From Parvibaculum sp. (GTDB lineage Bacteria; Pseudomonadota; Alphaproteobacteria; Parvibaculales; Parvibaculaceae), in NCBI GenBank assembly GCA_020062605.1, contig JAGUWA010000236.1:1-13473 (forward strand): 13,473 bases of DNA. Direction: 5' to 3'. How positions within the stretch are numbered: the first letter of the stretch is position 1; each line of letters starts with the position of its first letter. Below the pieces are notes generated by a model, which searched no databases, was not told the DNA's origin, and was given only the letters and a program-made list of their open reading frames with translations. Below, piece after piece: positions 7,629 to 13,473 of the stretch. The translations under genes and the position numbers were made by a program.

Positions 7629-8576
7629 TCAGCCTTCCGAGCCGGAAGGTGGCGCGGCCTTTTCCGCCGCGGACAAGAGATGGATACGCATACGCTTGAT
7701 GCGGCGGGGGTCGGCGTCCTTCACTTCGAATTCGAGACCCGCCGGATGGCGTACAAGCTCGCCGCGCAGCGGAACGCGACCGAGAAGAGAGAAAACAAGA
7801 CCCGCCAGCGTGTCGACGTCGTCTTCGTTTTCTTCCTCTACCAGACGCAACCCGATCATCTCCTCCAGATCCTCGATGGGGCAGCGCGCATCGGCGTCGA
7901 TCGAGCCGTCCTCGCGCCGCACGAGGGCGGGACCGCTGTCAATGTCATGCTCATCCTCAATCTCGCCGACGATTTCCTCCACCAGATCCTCAATGGAAAC
8001 GAGGCCGTCCGTGCCGCCATATTCGTCGATGACCAGCGCGAGATGGATTCGCGTCGCCTGCATCTTCACCAGAAGATCGAGCGCCGGCATGGAGGGAGGG
8101 ACGAAGAGAACGTTGCGCCGGATCGAGCGAAGGGAGAAGGCTGGGCGCGCCGCCGCACTCTCGTTCTCCGGAGGCGCAAACCAGGCGAGCACGTCCTTCA
8201 GATGAACCATGCCGATCGGATCGTCCAGCGTCTCTCGATAGATCGGCATGCGCGAATGGCTCGACTCGCGGTATAGGCGCAGCACGTCGTCGAGCGAGGC
8301 ATTTTCCTCGACGCCCACCACGTCCGCACGTGGCACCATCACATCTTCCACCCGCAGCTCGCCGAAGTTCAGGATGTTGACCAGCATGTGCCGCTCCTCG
8401 GCGGTGAGGCCGCGGTGCATGTCTTCGTGTTCCTCGATTACTTCTTCGAGGCTCTCGCGCAGCGAGTTGTCGCCATTGCCGGTGAACCCGAACAGCGCAC
8501 GCAACCAGCCGAAGCCAAAGCGGCTGTGCGAAGCGCCTTGCCGGGCGGACGATGTTCTGTCGGTGGTGTCGGCCAT
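7629..8576 (-). CDS. corC: CBS-domain protein CorC/YbeX type
   Basis: A 315-residue soluble member of the HlyC/CorC family. Two CBS domains (about 78-135 and 150-205; VMVPRADVVGV at 79-89, LVIDEYGGTDGLVSIEDLVEEIVGEI at 181-206) are followed by the C-terminal CorC_HlyC domain (about 215-302). CBS pairs bind adenine nucleotides. Family members are linked to Mg2+/Co2+ efflux and resistance and, in Enterobacteria, to ribosome function. There is no DUF21 membrane domain, so this is the short YbeX-like form and not a CNNM transporter. The ATG at 8576 lies 18 nt after ybeY and has AGGA just 2 nt upstream, a tight spacing. The ybeY-corC-lnt order is conserved in many Proteobacteria. Annotations as hemolysin for this family are historical and not supported here. 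Confidence 0.92.
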   Translation of the reverse strand: MADTTDRTSSARQGASHSRFGFGWLRALFGFTGNGDNSLRESLEEVIEEHEDMHRGLTAEERHMLVNILNFGELRVEDVMVPRADVVGVEENASLDDVLRLYRESSHSRMPIYRETLDDPIGMVHLKDVLAWFAPPENESAAARPAFSLRSIRRNVLFVPPSMPALDLLVKMQATRIHLALVIDEYGGTDGLVSIEDLVEEIVGEIEDEHDIDSGPALVRREDGSIDADARCPIEDLEEMIGLRLVEEENEDDVDTLAGLVFSLLGRVPLRGELVRHPAGLEFEVKDADPRRIKRMRIHLLSAAEKAAPPSGSEG

Positions 8577-8594
8577 GGTCCTGTCGGCGCTCGC

Positions 8595-9152
8595 TCAGTG
8601 TTCGCCGCGTTCGGCGCCATAGGGATCGGGAATACCGAGGTCTTCGAGTATGTCGCGCTCGAGTTCCTCCATCTCGTCCGCCTTGATGTCATCCATGTGA
8701 TCGTGGCCGAGCAAGTGCAGGACGCCGTGAACCGTAAGGTGGGAAAGGTGGTTCTCGAAGCTCTTGTTCTGGGCGGAGGCTTCGCGGGCAATCGTTTCGC
8801 GCGCGAGCACGACGTCGCCGAGAAGGGGCGCGCTGCGTTTGAAGGCCTCTTCGGGGACGCCCGTGTCGGGCATATCTGCCGCCGGGAAGGAGAGCACGTT
8901 CGTCGGCCCCTCCTTGCCGCGATAAGCCTTGTTCAGTGTCGCGACGAGTTCGTCATCGGCAAGCACAATGCAGAGCTCGGCCGCATCGCCGCCGCGCGTC
9001 ACCACAAAGGCATGCTCAGCCGCGCGGCGTACCGTTTCCTCTGCGCCGCTCTCCCACTCTCCGGCTTCGCGCAAAACATCGATCTCGAGTCCGGAAACCG
9101 GACTTCGAGCCTTGGCGCTTCGTTTGCGCTCCGGATGGGCGCCGTCGCTCAT
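8595..9152 (-). CDS. ybeY: Endoribonuclease/rRNA maturation factor YbeY
   Basis: YbeY is a zinc metalloprotein needed for 16S rRNA 3' end maturation and ribosome quality control. The zinc site HGVLHLLGHDH is at 142-152, with ligands H142, H146 and H152. NVLSFP at 85-90 and LGDVVLARETI at 111-121 are the other conserved family segments. The 185 residues include a polar N-terminal extension of about 20 residues, as in other alphaproteobacterial members. The ATG at 9152 overlaps the phoH stop as ATGA, so translation is coupled to phoH. The functional partner genes phoH and ybeY are adjacent across many bacteria. Confidence 0.96.
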   Translation of the reverse strand: MSDGAHPERKRSAKARSPVSGLEIDVLREAGEWESGAEETVRRAAEHAFVVTRGGDAAELCIVLADDELVATLNKAYRGKEGPTNVLSFPAADMPDTGVPEEAFKRSAPLLGDVVLARETIAREASAQNKSFENHLSHLTVHGVLHLLGHDHMDDIKADEMEELERDILEDLGIPDPYGAERGEH

Positions 9153-10180
9153 TTGTTGCCGTCCCCGAGAAGACCCCGTTCGCGGGCGTTATACGCCTTC
9201 ACGATCCGCGTCACCAGCGGATGCCGCACCACATCGGCGTCCGTGAAATTGACGGTGGCCACCCCCGGCACGCCTTCCAGCACGTCAAGCGCATCGCGGA
9301 GGCCTGATTTCGCGCCGAGCGGAAGGTCGACCTGGCTCGGATCGCCGGTAATCGCCATGCGGCTATTCTCGCCGAGGCGGGTCAGAAACATCTTCATCTG
9401 CACGGGCGTGCAGTTCTGCGCCTCGTCGAGGATGACGAAGGAATTCGCCAGCGTTCGCCCACGCATGAAGGCAAGGGGCGCCACTTCAATTTCGCCCGAC
9501 TCGATGCCCTTCATCGCCTGTTCGCCGGGGAGCGTGTCGTAGAGCGCATCGTAGAGCGGGCGGAGATAGGGGTCGATCTTCTCCTTGAGGTCGCCCGGCA
9601 GAAAGCCGAGGCGTTCGCCGGCCTCGACAGCGGGACGGGACAGGATGATGCGGTCGACACGCTTCTGAAGCAGCATCGACACCGCAACGGCGACGGCAAG
9701 ATAAGTCTTGCCGGTGCCCGCCGGTCCGACGCCGAAGACGAGTTCGTTCGACATCAAGGCTTCGATGTAGGTGCCTTGCGTCTGCGAGCGGGCGGAGATA
9801 ACGCGGCGTTTCGTCTGAATCTGGTGGCGTGAGAAGCCGCCCTGCGGTTTGTCGAGATCGGCATCCGGCGCGGTAGCCAGGCGGATCGCGCCGTCGACCT
9901 CGCCCGGACTCACGTCCTGGCCGGATTTGAGGCGTGCGTAGAGATCGCGAAAGACACGGTCGGCCTGGTTGCGGGCATGAGCATTGCCCGTGATGACCAG
10001 TTTGTTGCCTCGCGACGTCGCGAGCACGCCGAGACCCTGTTCGATCCGCGCAAGATTCCGGTCGTTCGCTCCAAAGAGCTCCGTAAGCAGACGATTGTCG
10101 TCGAAGGCGATGACGAGACTGTCATCGCCGCCCGTTTCGCCCTTCGATGTCTTCACGCCACCTGCTGCACTCAACTGCAC
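9149..10180 (-). CDS. phoH: PhoH-like ATPase (YbeZ type)
   Basis: A 343-residue RNA-associated P-loop ATPase of the PhoH/YbeZ family. Walker A GPAGTGKT is at 152-159 and Walker B VILDEAQN at 249-256. The conserved block RPAVEAGERLGFLPGDL is at 182-198, and ITGDPSQVDLP at 277-287. The N-terminal region (about 20-110) resembles a KH-like RNA-binding fold, with FDDNRLLTELFG and KLVITGNAHARNQADRVF. Members of this type work with the neighbouring YbeY in RNA metabolism. The start is a GTG at 10180 with AGGA 4 nt upstream. The stop overlaps ybeY by 4 nt, and 54 nt separate it from miaB upstream. Confidence 0.95.
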   Translation of the reverse strand: MQLSAAGGVKTSKGETGGDDSLVIAFDDNRLLTELFGANDRNLARIEQGLGVLATSRGNKLVITGNAHARNQADRVFRDLYARLKSGQDVSPGEVDGAIRLATAPDADLDKPQGGFSRHQIQTKRRVISARSQTQGTYIEALMSNELVFGVGPAGTGKTYLAVAVAVSMLLQKRVDRIILSRPAVEAGERLGFLPGDLKEKIDPYLRPLYDALYDTLPGEQAMKGIESGEIEVAPLAFMRGRTLANSFVILDEAQNCTPVQMKMFLTRLGENSRMAITGDPSQVDLPLGAKSGLRDALDVLEGVPGVATVNFTDADVVRHPLVTRIVKAYNARERGLLGDGNK

Positions 10181-10234
10181 CCTGTCCTTTCAACGTGCGA
10201 CCCGCACGGACAAAACGCGACACCCTTGACGGCC

Positions 10235-11671
10235 CTACGCAAGCACGGGCTCCTTCCGGAGAAGACGCCCGCGAAGAGAGTTCCTGTGCCCTTCCTCGAT
10301 CGTGACATCGACGAGCCTTCCGAAGAGATTTTCCGGCGCTTCGTCGACATATACCGACTGGAGATAGGGGCTACGCCCGACGAGCTGGCTTTCGCCACGG
10401 CCGCGCCGGTCGAAGAGGACGGCCATGGTGCGGCCAGCGCAGGCCTCGTTGAAGGCGATCTGCTGTTCGCCGAGAAGCGCCTGCAAGCGCTGCAGGCGCT
10501 CGCTCTTCACGTCCTCGGGCAACTGATCCTCCTCGGCCGCTGCCGGCGTGCCGGGACGGGGGCTGTATTTGAAGCTGTAGGCCTGCGCGTAGCCGACCTC
10601 GCGGATGAGGGCGAGTGTCGCCTCGAAGTCCTCTTCCGTCTCGCCGGGGAAACCGACGATGAAGTCCGACGACATCGCGATGTCTGGTTTCGCCGCACGG
10701 ATGCGCTCGATCAGGCGAAGATAGCTTTCGGCGTCGTGGCGGCGGTTCATGGCGGCGAGAATGCGGTCCGAACCCGACTGCACCGGAAGATGCAGATAGG
10801 GCATGAGTTCCGGCACTTCGGCATGAGCGGCGATGAGCGCCTCGTCCATGTCGCGGGGATGGCTCGTCGTGTAGCGCAGCCGTGCGATGCCGTCGATCGC
10901 CGCGAGACGCCGGATGAGGTCGCCGAGCGTGGCGGCGCGGCCCTTCTCGTCCTCGCCGTGATACGCGTTGACGTTCTGCCCGAGCAGCGTGATCTCGCGC
11001 ACGCCCGCCTCCGCCAATGCGCGCGCCTCGTCGAGAACGCGCGCGACGGGCCTCGAAAATTCAGAGCCTCGCGTGTAAGGCACGACGCAGAAGGTGCAGA
11101 ACTTGTCGCACCCTTCCTGGATGGTGAGGAAGGCGGTGGCGCCGCGTGCCAGCGTCTTGCGGCGCTCGGGTGCGGGCAGGCTTGCGAACTTGTCGTCGAC
11201 CGGGAATTCCGTTTCCACGATGCCGGGGCCGCCATTCGCGAGGCGCTCTACATATTCCGGCAAGCGGTGATAGGTCTGGGGACCGAGAACGAGGTCGACC
11301 ATCGGCGCACGGCGGCGCATCTCCTCGCCTTCGGCCTGCGCCACGCAACCGGCGACGCCGATCAGCAGGTTCTCGCCGCGGCCGGTTTTTTCTTTCTTCA
11401 ACTCACGCAGGCGGCCGAGTTCCGAATAGACCTTCTCCGCGGCCTTTTCGCGGATATGGCAGGTATTCAGAATGACAATATCGGCCTCTTCGGGCGTATC
11501 GACTTCGGTATAGCCGGAGGGAGCCATGACATCGACCATGCGGGCCGAGTCATAGACGTTCATCTGGCAGCCATAAGTCTTCACGAAGATTTTCTTGCGC
11601 GGCGCGCCGGGGCCGGTCTCGGGGCCCCTATCTGGCGCGGCGTCTCGGGATGGCGCGGAATTATCGTGCAA
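10235..11671 (-). CDS. miaB: tRNA-2-methylthio-N6-dimethylallyladenosine synthase
   Basis: MiaB is a radical-SAM methylthiotransferase that converts i6A37 to ms2i6A37 in tRNAs reading UNN codons. All three domains are present in 478 residues. The N-terminal MTTase domain has cluster cysteines C35 (KTYGCQMN), C71 (NTCHIREKA) and C109 (VAGCVAQ). The radical-SAM core has C188, C192 and C195 (EGCDKFCTFC), then PYTRG and SHPRDMDEALI. The C-terminal TRAM domain is at about 404-470. RPGTPA at 372-377 is also typical. No ATG lies before the conserved part, so the start appears to be the TTG at 11671. An AGGAG lies 13 nt before it, further than usual. The N-terminal extension of about 26 residues is Pro/Gly-rich. 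Confidence 0.96.
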   Translation of the reverse strand: MHDNSAPSRDAAPDRGPETGPGAPRKKIFVKTYGCQMNVYDSARMVDVMAPSGYTEVDTPEEADIVILNTCHIREKAAEKVYSELGRLRELKKEKTGRGENLLIGVAGCVAQAEGEEMRRRAPMVDLVLGPQTYHRLPEYVERLANGGPGIVETEFPVDDKFASLPAPERRKTLARGATAFLTIQEGCDKFCTFCVVPYTRGSEFSRPVARVLDEARALAEAGVREITLLGQNVNAYHGEDEKGRAATLGDLIRRLAAIDGIARLRYTTSHPRDMDEALIAAHAEVPELMPYLHLPVQSGSDRILAAMNRRHDAESYLRLIERIRAAKPDIAMSSDFIVGFPGETEEDFEATLALIREVGYAQAYSFKYSPRPGTPAAAEEDQLPEDVKSERLQRLQALLGEQQIAFNEACAGRTMAVLFDRRGRGESQLVGRSPYLQSVYVDEAPENLFGRLVDVTIEEGHRNSLRGRLLRKEPVLA

Positions 11672-11762
11672 TGTGTGCGCTCGTCTCCTCAGGGAACTCG
11701 ATCAATAGATTGAAGTCTATCACGTCTGGCGGCCGGACGGGGAATGGATTGGTCCTCAAGAC

Positions 11763-12620
11763 TCAGGCCCCGGCAACACGGGGTTCGGCGAGGACGCGCG
11801 CCTCTCCGGCCGATTCCGGTTCCTCCCAGCGGCCGATCAGCGCCTCTGCAACGCCCCGGCGGCAGCAGGCCTCGCAATAGGCCGCGAGCGCCTTGCGGTT
11901 GCCGATTTCGCGGATCGTGACCGGCCGATGGTACTCGACCGTCACCTCGATGGGGCCGGTCTTGAAGGCCTCCCACAGATGGGGAAACAGCTCCATATCG
12001 CCGTACCAGGCGAAAAAGGGCCGGTGATAGCGGCTCATCGGCATGCCGTAGAGGCCGGTATAGGCAACCGAGACCGGCTGCACCACGAGGTCGTCCTCGC
12101 GGTCCTCCTCGCCATTGACGATGGTGAGCTGCGCGACGCTCATCAGCGCGCTCTTGAAGGAGAGAACCCTGTTGCCGTCGCTGGACGTACCTTCGGGAAA
12201 GAGCACGAGACGGTCGCCGGACGCGATCCGGGCATGAATTTCGTTGCGGGAATGGGCCGTGCGGGTGCGCCGCTCGCGCTCCACGAAGACGGTCTGCTGA
12301 AGCTTTGCGAGCGTGCCGAAAAAGGGCCAGCCCGCCACCTCGCTCTTCGCAACGAAGGAGCAGGGCGTGAGCGAGGCGACGATCGGGATGTCGAGCCAGG
12401 ATGTGTGATTGGCGGCTACGAGGCAGGCGCCGTCTTCGTAGGGCGTGCCGCGCCTTATGACCTTGATGCCGATCAGCCAGCAGAGAAAGCGATGGTAGCG
12501 GTTCGGCAGGAGGCGCGCATAGGAGAAGCCGAATTTCAGCCCGAGCCACTGAACGGGCATCAGGAGAAGGGCGGAGAGAATGAAACCCGCCAGAAGCGTG
12601 GCGGCCCGCGCGGTTGCCAT
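11763..12620 (-). CDS. PlsC-family lysophospholipid acyltransferase, possibly OlsA
   Basis: A 285-residue membrane-bound acyltransferase. A hydrophobic N-terminal segment (7-24) is followed by the catalytic NHTSWLD motif at 71-77 (H72, D77) and the substrate-binding FPEGT at 141-145. PlsC enzymes acylate lysophosphatidate at sn-2 to give phosphatidate. The enzyme in the equivalent position next to miaB in Sinorhizobium is, as I recall, OlsA, which makes ornithine lipids by the same chemistry, so the substrate here is open. I chose the ATG at 12620 with GGAG 8 nt upstream. An ATG at 12635 abuts a hairpin and lacks a good ribosome binding site. The open frame continues upstream through fur, but that part is not family-like. 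It lies 40 nt after fur. Confidence 0.9.
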   Translation of the reverse strand: MATARAATLLAGFILSALLLMPVQWLGLKFGFSYARLLPNRYHRFLCWLIGIKVIRRGTPYEDGACLVAANHTSWLDIPIVASLTPCSFVAKSEVAGWPFFGTLAKLQQTVFVERERRTRTAHSRNEIHARIASGDRLVLFPEGTSSDGNRVLSFKSALMSVAQLTIVNGEEDREDDLVVQPVSVAYTGLYGMPMSRYHRPFFAWYGDMELFPHLWEAFKTGPIEVTVEYHRPVTIREIGNRKALAAYCEACCRRGVAEALIGRWEEPESAGEARVLAEPRVAGA

Positions 12621-12636
12621 GTGCGTCTCTCCCATC

Positions 12637-12659
12637 CCCGTGGCTGTAACAGCCGCGGG
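12637..12659 (-). repeat. Hairpin between fur and plsC
   Basis: CCCGTGGCTG (12637-12646) and CAGCCGCGGG (12650-12659) form a 10-bp stem with a TAA loop. On the transcribed minus strand one pair is a C-A mismatch. It begins 1 nt after the fur stop and has no T-run, so it might attenuate or stabilise the mRNA between fur and plsC. It partly occludes the upstream plsC ATG candidate. Confidence 0.4.
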
Positions 12660-12660
12660 A

Positions 12661-13155
12661 TTACCCTTTGTTGCTCTTGGCTTCCGCCTTCTTGTCGCGA
12701 TCGAGCGGTACGCCATAAAGCTCAAGACGATGATCGACAAGCTCGAAACCGAGCTCACGGGCGATGATCTTCTGCAGGCGTTCGATCTCGTCATTATGGA
12801 ATTCGATGACGGAGCCGGTCTGTAGGTCGATCAGATGATCGTGATGTTCTTCCTGCACCTGCTCATAGCGCGAACGGCCATCGCGGAAATCGTGACGTTC
12901 GAGAATGCCCGCTTCCTCGAAGAGGCGAACTGTCCGATAGACCGTGGCAATGGAAATCTTGCTATCGACAGCCGATGCGCGGCGGTAGACCTCCTCGACG
13001 TCGGGATGGTCATGGGCGACGGACAACACGCGCGCGATCACGCGCCGCTGCTCCGTCATCCGCATTCCCTTTTCGACGCAGAGATTCTCGATCCGCTCGG
13101 GATCATTCGGCATGTCTTCGGGGCGCAGGGCCGCTGTCATCTTGTTGTCTGTCAT
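12661..13155 (-). CDS. fur: Fur-family metalloregulator (Fur/Mur type)
   Basis: A 164-residue Fur-family repressor that senses Fe2+ or, as in rhizobial Mur, Mn2+. The winged helix is at about 20-100: MRMTEQRRVIARVL at 31-44, DVEEVYRRA at 52-60 and the recognition helix ISIATVYRTVRLFEEAG at 67-83. The dimerisation domain has HHDHLID at 104-110 and the ending DHRLELYGVPL. The two cysteines that bind structural zinc in E. coli Fur are replaced by D110 and T113, typical of alphaproteobacterial Fur/Mur. The frame is open upstream to 13197, but those residues lie within the promoter. The ATG at 13155 has no Shine-Dalgarno and coincides with the predicted transcription start, suggesting a leaderless mRNA. 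It is probably not Irr, which usually carries a haem-regulatory segment. Confidence 0.93.
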   Translation of the reverse strand: MTDNKMTAALRPEDMPNDPERIENLCVEKGMRMTEQRRVIARVLSVAHDHPDVEEVYRRASAVDSKISIATVYRTVRLFEEAGILERHDFRDGRSRYEQVQEEHHDHLIDLQTGSVIEFHNDEIERLQKIIARELGFELVDHRLELYGVPLDRDKKAEAKSNKG

Positions 13156-13162
13156 CGCGAGC

Positions 13163-13191
13163 ATAATAGGCATGCGCCGTCTGTTTGTCAT
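13163..13191 (-). promoter_or_regulatory. Near-consensus promoter of fur
   Basis: The minus strand reads ATGACA (13191-13186), a spacer of exactly 17 nt, and TATTAT (13168-13163). Each hexamer differs from the sigma-70 consensus at one base. Seven bases downstream of the -10 is the A of the fur ATG (13155), so the transcript would have no 5' leader. The rimI stop is at 13242, leaving the promoter in a short intergenic region. Confidence 0.7.
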
Positions 13192-13241
13192 TAGCAAGCA
13201 AGGTCCCGCGGGGCCGACAAAACCCTCACGCGATCAAGGAT

Positions 13242-13473
13242 TTATGACAGGCCCCGGAGCGGCGGAAGATCGCATCTGAGCGTGCGGGCGGCAACGCGCA
13301 GCGGTCCCCTTGCGTAGTAGGCGGGGCGTATGCCGACAAGATAGAAGCCGAACCGCTCGTACAGGCGGAGCGCTTCCTCATTGTCCTCGGCGACCTCCAG
13401 GAAAAGCGAGTCCGCTCCCGCCGCCAGGGCGGTCGCGGCGGCGGCGGCCAGAAGACGCCAGATCGGAAGAGCA
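13242..13473 (-). CDS. rimI: Ribosomal protein S18-alanine N-acetyltransferase-like GNAT, C-terminal part (5' end outside window)
   Basis: The last 76 codons of a GNAT acetyltransferase are present. LLAAAAATALAAGADSLFLEVAEDN is followed by EEALRLYERFGFYLVGIRPAYY, the beta4-alpha3-alpha4 region of RimI. RimI acetylates the N-terminus of ribosomal protein S18, and its gene often lies beside fur or tsaB in alphaproteobacteria. The sequence just before LLAAA should be the acetyl-CoA-binding loop R/Q-x-x-G-x-G/A. Instead it reads ALPIW, and exactly these codons are made by a 14-base adapter match at the window end. The real gene is therefore supported only up to about 13459. With 5 or 6 adapter-derived residues removed, the match is normal. 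Confidence 0.85.
   Translation of the reverse strand, partial: ALPIWRLLAAAAATALAAGADSLFLEVAEDNEEALRLYERFGFYLVGIRPAYYARGPLRVAARTLRCDLPPLRGLS
13460..13473 (+). other. Illumina TruSeq adapter sequence at the contig end
   Basis: The final 14 bases, AGATCGGAAGAGCA, are identical to the start of the TruSeq read-1 adapter. They sit exactly at the end and break the conserved reading frame content of rimI. They are very probably an untrimmed library artefact and not genomic DNA. Confidence 0.9.

Noticed and set aside
7129..8205. A 358-codon plus-strand frame rich in Arg, Glu and Pro
   Set aside because: It is antisense to lnt and corC, and its composition is that of a shadow frame.
7629..8576. Hemolysin annotation for the CBS-domain gene
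   Set aside because: The label is historical for the family; nothing in the sequence supports cytolytic activity.
9977..11713. A 578-codon open frame on the plus strand
   Set aside because: It lies opposite miaB and part of phoH, both with complete catalytic motifs. Its translation is low-complexity and unlike any family I recognise.
13192..13241. CCCGCGGG palindrome as a rimI terminator
   Set aside because: It is a short GC palindrome with no loop and no T-run in the direction of transcription.

Overview
The window is a block of conserved housekeeping genes from a GC-rich alphaproteobacterium. Gene order and protein features (YlxR fused to an L7Ae-like domain, an XRE regulator between lnt and metK, a Fur without the CxxC pair, rimI-fur-plsC-miaB-phoH-ybeY-corC-lnt) fit the Hyphomicrobiales/Rhizobiales and relatives such as Parvibaculum. 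I cannot assign a genus from sequence alone.

All fifteen genes lie on the minus strand, so transcription runs from high to low coordinates: rimI (partial, 5' end missing), fur, plsC/olsA-like, miaB, phoH, ybeY, corC, lnt, XRE regulator, metK, trmB, rimP, nusA, ylxR, infB (partial, 3' end missing). Genes are tightly packed. phoH and ybeY overlap by ATGA, ylxR starts inside nusA, and rimP and nusA are 3 nt apart. The only sizeable gap is the 221 nt in front of metK. Six of the thirteen complete genes appear to start with GTG or TTG.

The signals divide the block into probable transcripts. (1) fur has a near-consensus promoter whose start point should fall on its ATG, implying a leaderless mRNA. 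(2) plsC, miaB, phoH, ybeY, corC and lnt follow and deal with membrane lipid acylation, tRNA modification, rRNA processing, ion handling or membrane integrity, and lipoprotein maturation. (3) The XRE regulator lies between a large hairpin and a perfect 14-bp inverted repeat that looks like an intrinsic terminator. (4) metK-trmB, SAM synthesis followed by a SAM-dependent tRNA methyltransferase, have a long structured leader. (5) rimP-nusA-ylxR-infB, the classic ribosome maturation, transcription and translation operon, is preceded by a promoter-like element and then a strong intrinsic terminator, which could be an attenuator.

I found no defence system, mobile element, CRISPR array, tRNA or rRNA gene. 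The points most worth a second look are the regulatory leaders in front of rimP-nusA and metK, the leaderless fur promoter, and the right-hand end. The last 14 bases equal the start of the Illumina TruSeq adapter and replace the acetyl-CoA-binding loop of rimI, so they are very probably not genomic.
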